The notes: generated by a model from the letters alone, not told the origin. Shown: positions 55,781-64,000, counted from the first letter of the stretch. The stretch is 64,000 nucleotides of DNA from Flavobacterium sp. MDT1-60 (GCF_014844035.1 NZ_CP062159.1:4030001-4094000); one strand, 5' to 3'. Program-made: numbers and translations.

Positions 55781-56122
55781 TTAAGCTTTAGTAGATTTTA
55801 ATTTGGCTCTTCTTCTTTCAGCCCATGAAATAGCATGTTTGTCTAAACTTACAGTTAAGAAACGCATAACTCTTTCGTCACGTCTAAATTCAGTTTCAAA
55901 AGCAATTAGAACTTCTCCAGCTACTTTGAATTCGAATAAATGGTAAAAACCACTTTTTTTGTTTTGGATTTCGTAAGCCATTTTTTTCAGACCCCAATCC
56001 TCTTTCGACACCATTTCAGCTCCTCTAGTAGTAAGAAATTCTTCAAATTTCGTTACTGTTTCCTTCACCTGAACCTCAGATAAAACGGGATTTAAAATGA
56101 AAACAGTTTCATAATGATTCAT
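55781..56122 (-). CDS. rpsF: 30S ribosomal protein S6
   Basis: Small-subunit protein of 113 residues with a ferredoxin-like fold. The N-terminal [11 protein letters not shown], the middle [20 protein letters not shown] and the [12 protein letters not shown] strand are typical. It is first in the S6-S18-L9 operon, behind a promoter with both elements at ideal spacing. S6 with S18 commonly represses its own operon through a leader structure in other phyla; I see no such structure in the short leader here. Confidence 0.97.
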   Translation of the reverse strand: MNHYETVFILNPVLSEVQVKETVTKFEEFLTTRGAEMVSKEDWGLKKMAYEIQNKKSGFYHLFEFKVAGEVLIAFETEFRRDERVMRFLTVSLDKHAISWAERRRAKLKSTKA

Positions 56123-56153
56123 AAATACAATATTTATTTGTTAAAATTGGGTG

Positions 56154-56183
56154 CAAAAGTAACCATTATTTTTATATATACAA
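56154..56183 (-). promoter_or_regulatory. Consensus promoter of the S6-S18-L9 operon
   Basis: Minus strand TTG at 56181-56183 and TACTTTTG at 56154-56161, separated by exactly 19 bases. It predicts a start near 56147 and an untranslated leader of about 25 bases. Confidence 0.8.
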
Positions 56184-56299
56184 CACTTTTTTAGCTTTAT
56201 TCGTTGTAATGTAAAAAATAAGGCTTAAGTTTAGTTTTTTTTCTAGAAAAATAATACATTTACTACTGCTATCCTGAATTTATTCTAAATTTAAATGTT

Positions 56300-56998
56300 A
56301 TGAAACTAAACTGTGTTGTTGTAGATGATAGTTCTATACAGAGGACAATTATTGCAAAATTAGTTAATAATCACCCAGGTTTGCACTTAATCGGGGACTT
56401 TTCTAATGCAATAGAAGCAAAAAGTTGTATCTCTTTAAATAATATCGATCTAATATTCCTAGATATTGAAATGCCTGTTATCAATGGTTTTGATTTCCTT
56501 GATGGACTAAAATCAAAGCCTCAAATCATATTTATTACCTCTAAAGCCGAATATGCCTTAAAAGCCTTTGACTATGATGCCACTGATTATCTTCAGAAGC
56601 CCATTGCAGTTGACCGATTTAATGCTTCTGTAAAAAGAGCAATCGATATGCACTTGCTTAAAAAGGAAGTAAAAGAAGAAGAAGGCGAGCATATCTTTAT
56701 CAAAAGTAATCTTAAAAAGCTTAAAATTTTCACGTCTAAAATCAAATGGATTGAAGCTTTTGGAGATTATGTAAGAGTAGTTACAGAAGACGACAGCAAC
56801 CTGGTTCTTTCGACAATGAAATCTTTTGAAAATGATTTATCAAAAGACAAATTTATTCGCGTACACAAATCTTATATTATTAATATTGATAAGGTAGAGC
56901 GCTTTAACAGCAAATTTGCCGAAATTGGAATCACAAAAATTCCATTAAGCCGAAACAAAAAAGAAGATTTAGTTAAAGCATTGTCAACATCGTCGTAA
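56300..56998 (+). CDS. LytTR-family response regulator, orphan
   Basis: Response regulator of 232 residues. The receiver domain (about 1-120) has the acidic pair VVDD, the phosphorylated Asp55 in IFLDIEMP and Lys105 in LQKP. The LytTR DNA-binding domain (about 135-230) shows KIKWIEAFGDYVRV and FIRVHKSYIINIDKV. No histidine kinase is adjacent, so its partner must be elsewhere. Proteins of this group often control exopolysaccharide, virulence or motility genes. The stop codon abuts the convergent priA stop with no gap. Confidence 0.94.
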   Translation: MKLNCVVVDDSSIQRTIIAKLVNNHPGLHLIGDFSNAIEAKSCISLNNIDLIFLDIEMPVINGFDFLDGLKSKPQIIFITSKAEYALKAFDYDATDYLQKPIAVDRFNASVKRAIDMHLLKKEVKEEEGEHIFIKSNLKKLKIFTSKIKWIEAFGDYVRVVTEDDSNLVLSTMKSFENDLSKDKFIRVHKSYIINIDKVERFNSKFAEIGITKIPLSRNKKEDLVKALSTSS

Positions 56999-59449
56999 TT
57001 AATAAAAATCGACGTTGGCAATCACTTTTATAGCTCTGTACTGAGCGACAGCCTCGAAACTATTCAACATTTTCTGAATAGTTTTTTTTGTGCTTCCTAA
57101 ATTCATATTTTGCGGAATCTTAATCAAAATCGTCCTGATATATTCATTTCTGATTCTGCTGATCAGTGGTTCTTCCGGACCTAAAACCGGCATATTCAAA
57201 TTCTGGCTCAAAACCTGGTACAACCACATCGATCCTTCTTTCAACTTATCGAAATCTTTGTGCTTTAACGTCAGCTTTATAATTCTGAAATAAGGCGGGT
57301 ATTTATAGATTTGGCGATCGTATAATTGCTCCTTATACATGCCTATATAATTATGTGTCGTAACCTGCTGAATCGTATTATGATTTGGATTGTAGGTTTG
57401 AATCACAACTTTTCCTTGTTTTTCTGACCTTCCGGCTCTTCCGGCAACTTGTGTCATCATCTGAAAACTGCGCTCGAAAGCTCTAAAATCAGGATGATGC
57501 AACATATTATCGGCATTCATAATTCCGACGAGACTTACATTGTCAAAATCCAAACCTTTAGCCAGCATTTGGGTTCCGACTAAAATATCAATTTCTCTGT
57601 TTTTAAAAGTATCAATGATCTTTTCAAAACCAAATTTCCCTCTTGTAGTATCCTGATCCATCCTTCCGGTTTTGGCTTTCGGAAAAAGAGCTATTAATTC
57701 CTGTTCTATTTGTTCTGTTCCGAAACCTTTTGTTGTCAAATCAATACTTGAACAACTATGGCAATGTGTTGGTTTTGCTATTGAATATCCACAATAATGG
57801 CAACGCAATTGATTTTTATGTTTATGAAAAGTCAAACTTACATCGCATTGTTGACAATGAGGTACGTGACCGCAAGTGAGACATTCTATTATAGGAGAAT
57901 ACCCTCTTCTATTCTGAAACAAAATAACCTGTTCACCCAAAGACAAAGCTTCAGCAATTTCTTCGATTAAAAGATCACTAAAATGCCCCGTCATTCTTTT
58001 TCTAAAATGCTTGTCTTTTAAATCAACTAAAACAACTTCTGGCATTCGAACATTATTATAACGCTCTGTAATTGTAACTAAAGCAAATTTTTTACTTTGC
58101 GTATTAAAATAGGTTTCGATACTTGGAGTTGCTGACCCTAAAAGTACTTTGGCATTATGAAAATTAGCCAACACAATTGCTGAATCCCGGGCGTGATATC
58201 TTGGTGCCGGATCCGTTTGTTTAAAAGTCTGTTCGTGCTCTTCGTCCACAATCAATAATCCCAGATTATTAAAAGGTAAAAACAAAGCTGACCTCGCTCC
58301 TATTACAATTTGAGCTTTATCTGAATTTTCCAGCGTCTGTTTCCAAACTTCTACTCTTTCGTTGTTACTGTACTTCGAATGAAAGACAGCAACTTTATCC
58401 CCGAAATGCAGTCTTAAACGAGAAACTAATTGCGTTGTTAATGCAATTTCAGGCAACAGATACAAAACCTGTTTTCCTGTTTCTAAATAGTCCTCAATTA
58501 ACTTAATATATATTTCTGTTTTACCACTTGATGTAACGCCGTGCAATAAACAAACTTCTTTCTCTGTGAAACTATCTTTAATTTCTGAAAAAGCGGTTTC
58601 CTGGGCATCGCTTAATACTAATTGTTTCTCTGAAGCCTTTCCACCAAAAGAAACTCTGTCGTGTTGCAAATAATATTCTTCAAAAATTTCTTTTTCAATT
58701 AATGTTTTTACAATTGTTGAAGTCGAATTCGAAACTTCAGTCAATTTCTTAACTGTAATAGGCTTCTTTTCCGAAGCACTAATTTGAAAATAAGCCAAAA
58801 CAATTTCTTTTTGTTTCCTGGCACTTTTCAGTTCTTCTAATAATTCACTTAAACCATTATTTGATTCATATTTTGAATGCAATTTTACATATCGAATCAA
58901 CTTCGGCTTATAATTTTCTTTTATTTCTTCTTCCAAAACAATGATGTCCTTTTCCATTAATTTTTGAAGAACCGGAAGAATATTTTTTTTGTTCAAAATT
59001 GAAATAATCTCCTGAACTTTAAGAGAACTCTGTTGCTGTAAAGCTTCGTAAACTAAAAATTCATCATCAGAAAGTTCATTTTGATTGACGATAACATCTA
59101 TTTTATGCGAAATAATAGTTTCACTTTCCAGCAATAATCCACTCGGAAAAGCACCACGATATACATCACCAATGCCACACATATAATAGTTCGCCACCCA
59201 AAGCCAGTGCTTAATCTGAGTTTCGGTAGCAATTGGTTTTTCGTCTAATATCTGATGAATTTCTTTAGCCTCATACAAACTTGGTTCATTCTGATGCATA
59301 TCTATTACCAAAGCCGTATAAATTTTGCTTTTACCAAAAGGTACTGCCACCCGCATCCCTTTTTTTATAAAATGGAATTCAGCCTCAGAAATACGATAAG
59401 TGAAGATTTTAGCTAGAGAAAGTGGTAAAATGACTTCGACAAAAAACAT
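56999..59449 (-). CDS. priA: Primosomal protein N' (replication restart helicase PriA)
   Basis: Superfamily 2 DNA helicase that reloads the replisome at collapsed forks. The N-terminal 3' DNA-binding domain (about 1-100) is followed by a winged-helix region, the Walker A motif HGVTSSGKTE (about 303-312), DEEH in IVDEEHEQTFK, and the zinc-binding region with eight cysteines (CLTCGHVPHCQQC, CHYCGY, CHSCSS). Late helicase motifs include VAGRAGR. The length of 816 residues is typical. It converges with the LytTR gene and is followed on the far side by the toxin-antitoxin pair. Confidence 0.97.
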   Translation of the reverse strand: MFFVEVILPLSLAKIFTYRISEAEFHFIKKGMRVAVPFGKSKIYTALVIDMHQNEPSLYEAKEIHQILDEKPIATETQIKHWLWVANYYMCGIGDVYRGAFPSGLLLESETIISHKIDVIVNQNELSDDEFLVYEALQQQSSLKVQEIISILNKKNILPVLQKLMEKDIIVLEEEIKENYKPKLIRYVKLHSKYESNNGLSELLEELKSARKQKEIVLAYFQISASEKKPITVKKLTEVSNSTSTIVKTLIEKEIFEEYYLQHDRVSFGGKASEKQLVLSDAQETAFSEIKDSFTEKEVCLLHGVTSSGKTEIYIKLIEDYLETGKQVLYLLPEIALTTQLVSRLRLHFGDKVAVFHSKYSNNERVEVWKQTLENSDKAQIVIGARSALFLPFNNLGLLIVDEEHEQTFKQTDPAPRYHARDSAIVLANFHNAKVLLGSATPSIETYFNTQSKKFALVTITERYNNVRMPEVVLVDLKDKHFRKRMTGHFSDLLIEEIAEALSLGEQVILFQNRRGYSPIIECLTCGHVPHCQQCDVSLTFHKHKNQLRCHYCGYSIAKPTHCHSCSSIDLTTKGFGTEQIEQELIALFPKAKTGRMDQDTTRGKFGFEKIIDTFKNREIDILVGTQMLAKGLDFDNVSLVGIMNADNMLHHPDFRAFERSFQMMTQVAGRAGRSEKQGKVVIQTYNPNHNTIQQVTTHNYIGMYKEQLYDRQIYKYPPYFRIIKLTLKHKDFDKLKEGSMWLYQVLSQNLNMPVLGPEEPLISRIRNEYIRTILIKIPQNMNLGSTKKTIQKMLNSFEAVAQYRAIKVIANVDFY

Positions 59450-59495
59450 GTAAATATTTTATAGGATTTATAAAGGAAAATTTTAGCAGTGGAAA

Positions 59496-59900
59496 TTAAT
59501 TTCTTTCAAACCAATTTTCCATTCGAATTCCATCCAAAAGTTTAAAATCCTTAATATTATCGGTAACTAGAATTAATTGGTTTTCTATTGCTGTAACACC
59601 AATCAAAAGATCAAACTCATCATGCATTGGTTTTCCAATTTTTCTAAGTCGTACTTTTTCTATAGCATATCTTTTTATAGAACCAAAAATTGGAATAATT
59701 GTTAATCCTTTTAAAAATATATCAACTGCTTTATTTGACTTTACAGGATTATCACTATTTTCAGCTCCAAAACGAAGTTCTGCAACAGTAATTTCAGAAA
59801 TATAACACTTTTCCAATCCTATTTCTTTTACCATTTTATCCAGATTGAGTCTTCCTCTTAAAAAGAAAACGCAAATACTTGTGTCCAGTAAATACCCCAT
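59496..59900 (-). CDS. VapC-type PIN-domain toxin
   Basis: PIN-domain ribonuclease of 134 residues, typical of the VapC toxins that cut tRNA or rRNA. Acidic catalytic residues are visible: Asp6 in LLDTSI, Glu41 in TVAELRFG, Asp97 in HDEFDLLIG and Asp114 in LVTDN. The start codon overlaps the stop of the upstream partner gene by one base, the usual arrangement for toxin-antitoxin pairs. No host gene is broken by the insertion. It is a probable toxin; its RNA target cannot be inferred. Confidence 0.9.
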   Translation of the reverse strand: MGYLLDTSICVFFLRGRLNLDKMVKEIGLEKCYISEITVAELRFGAENSDNPVKSNKAVDIFLKGLTIIPIFGSIKRYAIEKVRLRKIGKPMHDEFDLLIGVTAIENQLILVTDNIKDFKLLDGIRMENWFERN

Positions 59901-60136
59901 TAAAACTTAATTTCAGTATTTTTAAATTTTCTATTGGATTTAATCTCAGAGACAATTTCTTCTGCAGATTTCTCTGAAGCAAATGCACCAAACGATTTAT
60001 AAAAGTTATTTTCTTTTGATTTATTAACTTTCAAAGACTTTGTCAGTCTTTCAATAAGTTCAATTTTATTATTAAAACTAAGTCCTTCAAATAAATCTGA
60101 ATAGCTTTCAAGTATATTTTTATCTGTGACGGTCAT
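59900..60136 (-). CDS. Putative antitoxin partner of the VapC toxin
   Basis: Small acidic and lysine-rich protein of 78 residues, encoded directly before the VapC toxin with one base of overlap. The helical N-terminal part SYSDLFEGLSFNNKIELIERLTKSL does not clearly match the AbrB-type or RHH antitoxins usual for VapC. The C-terminal part with ASEKSAEEIVSEIKSNRKF resembles the toxin-binding tail of such antitoxins. It probably neutralises VapC and represses the operon, but no DNA-binding fold is obvious. A -7 element lies 23 bases upstream. Confidence 0.75.
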   Translation of the reverse strand: MTVTDKNILESYSDLFEGLSFNNKIELIERLTKSLKVNKSKENNFYKSFGAFASEKSAEEIVSEIKSNRKFKNTEIKF

Positions 60137-60159
60137 CTTATTTTAAATTTAATTAATTT

Positions 60160-60167
60160 CAAATATA
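60160..60167 (-). promoter_or_regulatory. -7 element of the toxin-antitoxin operon
   Basis: Minus strand reads TATATTTG, matching TAnnTTTG, 23 bases upstream of the antitoxin start at 60136. No TTG is seen at the -33 distance. Confidence 0.5.
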
Positions 60168-60193
60168 AGCAAAATAAGCTATTTAAAAAAAAC

Positions 60194-60949
60194 CTATTCT
60201 TTCTTGGATTTATTTGAAGTTTTCGAAACATTATATTCCTGAACTAATTTCAAAGTATGCTTTAAAGAAGTCAGGTCTTTCCAATCATCATGACCGGTTA
60301 TGATATATTTAGGGCTCTTAAATTTAGATTGTACTTTTTTAATGGATTTCTCCCACTCCTTTACATCTGCATCACCCAAATATCCTAAATCTTTTGCTTC
60401 TGCGCTCTTGATAAAACAACCTCCATAAAGCACTTTTTCTTTTTCAAACCAAACTACAATATTATCCGGCGCATGCCCTTTTCCCGGATAATAAACCTCA
60501 AAAGAATGCTGTCCAACTGTAAATGTAGTATCATTGGAAATTACAAATTCAGCTCTTTTTTCGTTCTTCTCCTTAAGGATTTGATCTGTAGTTTTTATGG
60601 TGTAAGTCTTAATTCCTTTTTGTCTGTAAAAATCTAATCCTCCTGCACGATCCTCATGAGAATGCGTTGCAAAACACATAATGACTTCTTTGTTATACCT
60701 CTTTTTTATAGTATCTAACAATGGCTGAAACTGCGTTTGATCCCAAGGTGCATCAAACAAAACAACACCCTTATTTGTAACAAGATACATGGCATTGGCA
60801 GAAATCAAAGTTCCTTTATAATCATGAAATGTTTTATAAACATAAAAGTCACCTGTAAGATGACTTATTTGTAATAGCGAATTCTTAGATTGTCCAAAAC
60901 TATTGGATAGTATTGCTAAGAATAAAATTATTGACGCAAATCTTCGCAT
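60194..60949 (-). CDS. Subclass B1 metallo-beta-lactamase
   Basis: Zinc hydrolase of 251 residues, exported by a signal peptide ending LSNSFGQ. The zinc ligands of subclass B1 are all present, counting from the Met at 60949: His96, His98 and Asp100 in THSHEDR, His159 in GKGHAPDN, Cys178 in YGGCF and His220 in ITGHDDW. This is the pattern of the chromosomal B1 enzymes of flavobacteria, such as JOHN-1 and IND types, which hydrolyse carbapenems. The frame extends upstream to 61015 but overlaps the DUF2147 gene; the Met at 60949 starts seven bases after that gene and fits the signal peptide. Substrate range is inferred from the family. Confidence 0.92.
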   Translation of the reverse strand: MRRFASIILFLAILSNSFGQSKNSLLQISHLTGDFYVYKTFHDYKGTLISANAMYLVTNKGVVLFDAPWDQTQFQPLLDTIKKRYNKEVIMCFATHSHEDRAGGLDFYRQKGIKTYTIKTTDQILKEKNEKRAEFVISNDTTFTVGQHSFEVYYPGKGHAPDNIVVWFEKEKVLYGGCFIKSAEAKDLGYLGDADVKEWEKSIKKVQSKFKSPKYIITGHDDWKDLTSLKHTLKLVQEYNVSKTSNKSKKE

Positions 60950-60956
60950 ATTTATT

Positions 60957-61385
60957 TTATTTCGCTCGTGTCCAATATTGTGTTCTTCCCATAATAGAAA
61001 TCCCAACGTAACCACGAAGTTTTAATTTATCAGCAGATTCTAACTCAATATAACATTTGTATTTTTTACCATTTGTAGGATCCAAAATTGTTCCTCCGTT
61101 ATATTCAGAACCATCTTTTTTAAGTCCGTTAATGATAACCATTCCTAAAATTGGTTTGTTTTTTTCGGCGCCTTCACATTTAACGCACACATCCTTTTTA
61201 TGATCGGCACGAAGTATCTCTACCACTTTACCGTATATCTTACCCGATTTTTCGTAAACCTCTACAACCGATTTTGCCTCGCCAGTTTCATCATCAATTG
61301 TTTTCCATTTTCCAATGACACTTTGCGCCTGAATAGTGCTTATTGTTAGAAAAAAAACACCAATTGCTAACATCCAATTTTTCAT
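60957..61385 (-). CDS. DUF2147 family protein, exported
   Basis: Exported protein of 142 residues with a signal peptide ending TIQAQ. The mature part has the DUF2147 pattern: VIGKWKTIDDETGEAKS at its start, GKIYGKVVEIL, and a final LRGYVGISIMGRTQYW. The cysteine pair CVKC lies in the middle. Family members are small beta-barrel lipocalin-like proteins of unknown function. The gene precedes the metallo-beta-lactamase by seven bases and follows the BrkB gene, so the three are probably one transcript. Whether it helps the lactamase is unknown. Confidence 0.88.
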   Translation of the reverse strand: MKNWMLAIGVFFLTISTIQAQSVIGKWKTIDDETGEAKSVVEVYEKSGKIYGKVVEILRADHKKDVCVKCEGAEKNKPILGMVIINGLKKDGSEYNGGTILDPTNGKKYKCYIELESADKLKLRGYVGISIMGRTQYWTRAK

Positions 61386-61386
61386 A

Positions 61387-62310
61387 CTATTTATTTTTTT
61401 TTTGTTTTAATTTTCTGATAGAAGCATTCAATTCGAACCCTAAAAGCAGAATCATACAGTTAATCCAAATGTAAAACATTAGAATTAATAATGTCCCAAT
61501 AGAACCATAAAGTTCGTTATATTTTGAGAATTTTATAACCCAAATCCCAAAAAAGAACGAAGATATAACAATTAGAATGGTTGTAAAAACAGATCCAATG
61601 CTGATAAATGGTACTTTACTATACTGTTTTGTACCATAACGCAGTAATATTGAAGATGTTATCAAAATCATTAAAATAACAAACAAATATCGTCCTAAAA
61701 TAATGAGCGGAATACGATCACTCAACACATCCTGAATGATTGTTTTTTGAATAAACACCTCAAAAACGACAATTGTGGCCACCGTTACAAACAATATAAT
61801 TGTCATTACAAGTGAAATCGCTAATGCAACCAAGTATTGACTAAAGAAACCACGTTTATCAAAAACATGTTTCGAAGATTCAAAACCACTCAAGATTCCA
61901 TTAATACCATTTGACATCAAAAAAATTGAAAGTAAAAATCCTGATGAAAGTAATCCAGAGTGACTATTATTCAAAATATCACTGATAATTTTACTAATTG
62001 CATCGTAAGTATTTGGTGGAACTCCCTGCTGAACAAACTGCAGAAAATCATCCTGAAAACCTTCAATTGGAATATAAGGAATCAAGTTCAAAATAAACAA
62101 TGCAAAAGGAAACAGCGCCATAAAAAAACTAAACGAAACAGCACTCGCATGATACGAAAATGCTCCTTCGAGAATTCCGAGCGTATACATTTCGAGCAAA
62201 TCGTATAACGAGAATCCTTCTAACCAAGGCAATTTTATTTTCTTTAAAAGCCGGGCTAACGAACGTACAACGGGTACTTTTTCAATCCGATCTTCTATCT
62301 CTTGAGACAT
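61387..62310 (-). CDS. YihY/BrkB family membrane protein
   Basis: Integral membrane protein of 307 residues. It has about six hydrophobic segments, and the family motif YHASAVSFSFFMALFPF in the first, together with the later FISIGSVFTTILIVISSFFFG. YihY/BrkB proteins have been called ribonuclease BN in error and are now regarded as transporters or envelope proteins of unknown substrate. It ends one base before the DUF2147 gene, indicating one operon with the lactamase. The N-terminal 40 residues are charged and cytoplasmic. Confidence 0.9.
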   Translation of the reverse strand: MSQEIEDRIEKVPVVRSLARLLKKIKLPWLEGFSLYDLLEMYTLGILEGAFSYHASAVSFSFFMALFPFALFILNLIPYIPIEGFQDDFLQFVQQGVPPNTYDAISKIISDILNNSHSGLLSSGFLLSIFLMSNGINGILSGFESSKHVFDKRGFFSQYLVALAISLVMTIILFVTVATIVVFEVFIQKTIIQDVLSDRIPLIILGRYLFVILMILITSSILLRYGTKQYSKVPFISIGSVFTTILIVISSFFFGIWVIKFSKYNELYGSIGTLLILMFYIWINCMILLLGFELNASIRKLKQKKNK

Positions 62311-62363
62311 ATAATTATTTTAGATTTTAGATTACAAACTCATAACTTATAACTCAAAACTTT

Positions 62364-63221
62364 TTAAAAAGCTTTCAAGCTCAAATCCATGTTATAAATC
62401 GAATGCGTCAAAGCCCCGGATGAAATATAATTTACACCACAAAGACCATATTCGCGAATGGTTTTTTCGTTGATATTTCCAGATGATTCTGTTTGGCATT
62501 TTTTACCGATTAACGCTACAGCCGTTTTAGTGTCTTCATAATTAAAGTTATCAATCAGGATTCTGTGAACACCGTCGCTTAACAGGATTTCACGGATTTC
62601 ATCCAAATTTCTGGCCTCCACAATAATCTTTAAATCTAAGCTATTAGCTTTCAAAAACTCTTTTGTCTTCTTTATGGCAAGTGTAATTCCGCCAGCAAAA
62701 TCGATATGATTGTCTTTCAGCATTATCATATCATACAAGGCATAACGATGATTTTCGCCTCCTCCTATTTTCACGGCCCATTTTTCAGCGACTCTAAAGT
62801 TTGGTGTTGTTTTACGAGTATCTAATATTTTAGTGCCAGTTCCTTCTAAAAGTTGCATCAATTGACTGGTTTTTGTAGCAATTGCAGACATACGTTGCAT
62901 GGTATTCAAAACCACTCTTTCGGACTTTAAAATAGACTGTGAACTTCCTGAAACTTCAAAAACCACATCGCCATATTCTACATGTGTTCCATCTTCTATA
63001 AAAGTTTTCACTTTTAATTTTGGATCAACAAATTCAAAAATCATTTTTGCCAATACAACACCGGCAATAATTCCCTGATCTTTTACCAATAATTTAGCTT
63101 GTCCGTGTGCTGTATCAGGAATACAGGCTAATGAACTATAATCTCCCGGACCTACATCTTCTCGAATTGCATTGCTGATCAATAGTTGTAATTCGGTTTG
63201 AAATTGTGCTTCGCTAATCAT
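62364..63221 (-). CDS. nadC: Nicotinate-nucleotide pyrophosphorylase (carboxylating)
   Basis: Converts quinolinate and phosphoribosyl pyrophosphate to nicotinate mononucleotide, in de novo NAD synthesis. The N-terminal REDVGPGDYSS segment, the catalytic stretch MQRMSAIATKTSQL, LDTRKTTPNFRVAEKWAV (substrate-binding Arg and Lys), and NHRYALYDMIMLKDNHI are the family hallmarks. The ending YISSGALTHS is the phosphate-binding loop. The length of 285 residues is normal. It lies 53 bases upstream of the BrkB gene in the same direction, so co-transcription is possible. Confidence 0.96.
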   Translation of the reverse strand: MISEAQFQTELQLLISNAIREDVGPGDYSSLACIPDTAHGQAKLLVKDQGIIAGVVLAKMIFEFVDPKLKVKTFIEDGTHVEYGDVVFEVSGSSQSILKSERVVLNTMQRMSAIATKTSQLMQLLEGTGTKILDTRKTTPNFRVAEKWAVKIGGGENHRYALYDMIMLKDNHIDFAGGITLAIKKTKEFLKANSLDLKIIVEARNLDEIREILLSDGVHRILIDNFNYEDTKTAVALIGKKCQTESSGNINEKTIREYGLCGVNYISSGALTHSIYNMDLSLKAF

Positions 63222-63324
63222 TTTTCTTAAATTTTATAAGATGCTAAAGTAGGACATATTTTGTGGATTTAAAAGCTCTTTTAACACGAAAAGTCAATTA
63301 CTATCTTAATTATCTCTTTTTTTT

Positions 63325-63386
63325 ACCATTAAGATATTAAGAAAAATTAAGCTTTTCTCCTTACTGAAACTTAATATCTTAATGGT
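63325..63386. repeat. 17-bp perfect inverted repeat
   Basis: Arms ACCATTAAGATATTAAG and its complement enclose a 28-base loop. It lies in the divergent gap between nadC and the alkylation-repair gene. The ATTAAGA-type arms resemble repeats scattered in flavobacterial intergenic DNA. There is no clear T run, so a terminator role is doubtful. Confidence 0.65.
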
Positions 63387-63431
63387 TTAAATATTTTTAT
63401 TTTTTGTTCGTCACTAATAAGTAACATTAAA

Positions 63432-63439
63432 TATCTTTG
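63432..63439 (+). promoter_or_regulatory. -7 element of the DNA alkylation repair gene
   Basis: TATCTTTG matches TAnnTTTG and lies 20 bases upstream of the ATG at 63460. A TTG at 63404-63406 is 25 bases away, longer than optimal. Confidence 0.5.
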
Positions 63440-63459
63440 AGGTTCATTCAAACAAAATC

Positions 63460-64000
63460 ATGGGCTTAATTAAAGATATTTACTCGGTTTCCTTTTACGA
63501 AAAATTTGGTCAGGCTGTGGCCGAAGTACATCCAGACTTCAACAAACAAAAATTTATTGAAGCGATTTACGAAGGCGATTTTGCCCAAAAAGAATGGAAA
63601 GACCGCATGAAGCATACAACAGTTGTTTTGCATCAATTTATGCCTGCGAATTTTTCCGAAGCTGTTGCTTTAATTGATAAAATTATTAAAAATCTGAAGA
63701 AAAACAGTTTTACCGATGGTAATCTGGCCTTTATTTTCTTTGCCGATTATATCGAAAAGTACGGTTTAGACGATTTTAAAACCTCAACGAAAGCTTTTGT
63801 TTCAATAACTCAATTTATTAGTTGTGAATTTGCCGTTCGTCCTTTCATTTTAAAATATAAAGAAAAGATGATTGATGAAATGGTAAAATGGTCTTTACAC
63901 GAAAATCATCATGTTCGTAGGTTGTCCAGCGAAGGTTCCCGACCGAGGTTACCGTGGGCAATGGCGATTCCGTTTTTAAAGAAAGATCCAACTTCTATTC
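63460..64000 (+). CDS. DNA alkylation repair protein (AlkD-like), partial at the right edge
   Basis: The first 180 codons of a HEAT-repeat-like protein, cut by the window end. It begins MGLIKDIYSVSFYEKFG. The segment HHVRRLSSEGSRPRLPWA at about residues 148-165 is a hallmark of the DNA alkylation repair family related to AlkD, which contacts the DNA backbone and removes alkylated bases. The helix-rich layout agrees. The start is set by the ATG at 63460 and a promoter element in front. Whether the C-terminal part is complete cannot be seen. Confidence 0.85.
   Translation, partial: MGLIKDIYSVSFYEKFGQAVAEVHPDFNKQKFIEAIYEGDFAQKEWKDRMKHTTVVLHQFMPANFSEAVALIDKIIKNLKKNSFTDGNLAFIFFADYIEKYGLDDFKTSTKAFVSITQFISCEFAVRPFILKYKEKMIDEMVKWSLHENHHVRRLSSEGSRPRLPWAMAIPFLKKDPTSI

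Overview
The window looks like a chromosomal segment of a Flavobacterium-type bacterium (Bacteroidota). The DNA is AT-rich, the recognisable promoters carry the Bacteroidota -7 element TAnnTTTG instead of a sigma70 -10 box, and almost no gene has a Shine-Dalgarno sequence. The families are also diagnostic: a type B T9SS sorting domain on a giant adhesin, PorP/SprF, DUF4835, DUF6913, DUF6495 and a short Bacteroidota-type RNA polymerase omega. I see no rRNA, tRNA, CRISPR array, prophage or insertion sequence.

Layout. 1-9000: M1 aminopeptidase, aldose epimerase-like protein, GNAT acetyltransferase, a small beta-barrel protein, a VF530-like protein, a frameshifted outer-membrane gene, smpB, a lipoprotein, an HTH-Fic protein with a decayed active site, and pcm. 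9000-16400: a mostly plus-strand housekeeping run with a Gfo/Idh/MocA oxidoreductase, 3-hydroxybutyryl-CoA dehydrogenase, a YggS-type PLP protein, an exonuclease/GIY-YIG fusion, a voltage-gated-type potassium channel ending in a zinc ribbon, miaA and an acyl-ACP thioesterase. 16400-19600: a minus-strand rtcB-prfH-TPR operon, preceded by a candidate small transcript. 19600-31600: a minus-strand block with an RprX/RprY-like two-component pair, coaE and a family 2 glycosyltransferase, fabV, recN, DUF4835, coaBC, rpoZ, bamD, dapA and DUF6913. 31600-36000: a 5'-nucleotidase divided into two adjacent genes, a membrane protein and ligA.

36200-51600: a surface-adhesion locus. It holds a 3569-residue secreted protein with ten almost identical 82-residue modules plus six diverged ones, followed by a SprF-type membrane protein and a TPR/PD40/OmpA protein. 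The adhesin is preceded by a 1.2-kb non-coding stretch. 51600-64000: an Oar-like TonB-dependent transporter, the rpsF-rpsR-rplI ribosomal operon, an orphan LytTR regulator, priA, a VapC-type toxin with a small partner, a DUF2147 protein followed by a subclass B1 metallo-beta-lactamase, a YihY/BrkB membrane protein, nadC, and the start of a DNA alkylation repair gene cut by the window edge.

The most interesting system is rtcB-prfH with a third, overlapping TPR gene. PrfH/RtcB pairs are known to release and religate ribosomes cut in the decoding centre; the TPR gene and the upstream small transcript could be undescribed parts of it. Other points of note are the HTH-Fic protein that has lost both its catalytic and its inhibitory residues, the repeat block of the adhesin, the one-base frameshift in the outer-membrane gene, and a REP-like palindrome in front of miaA.
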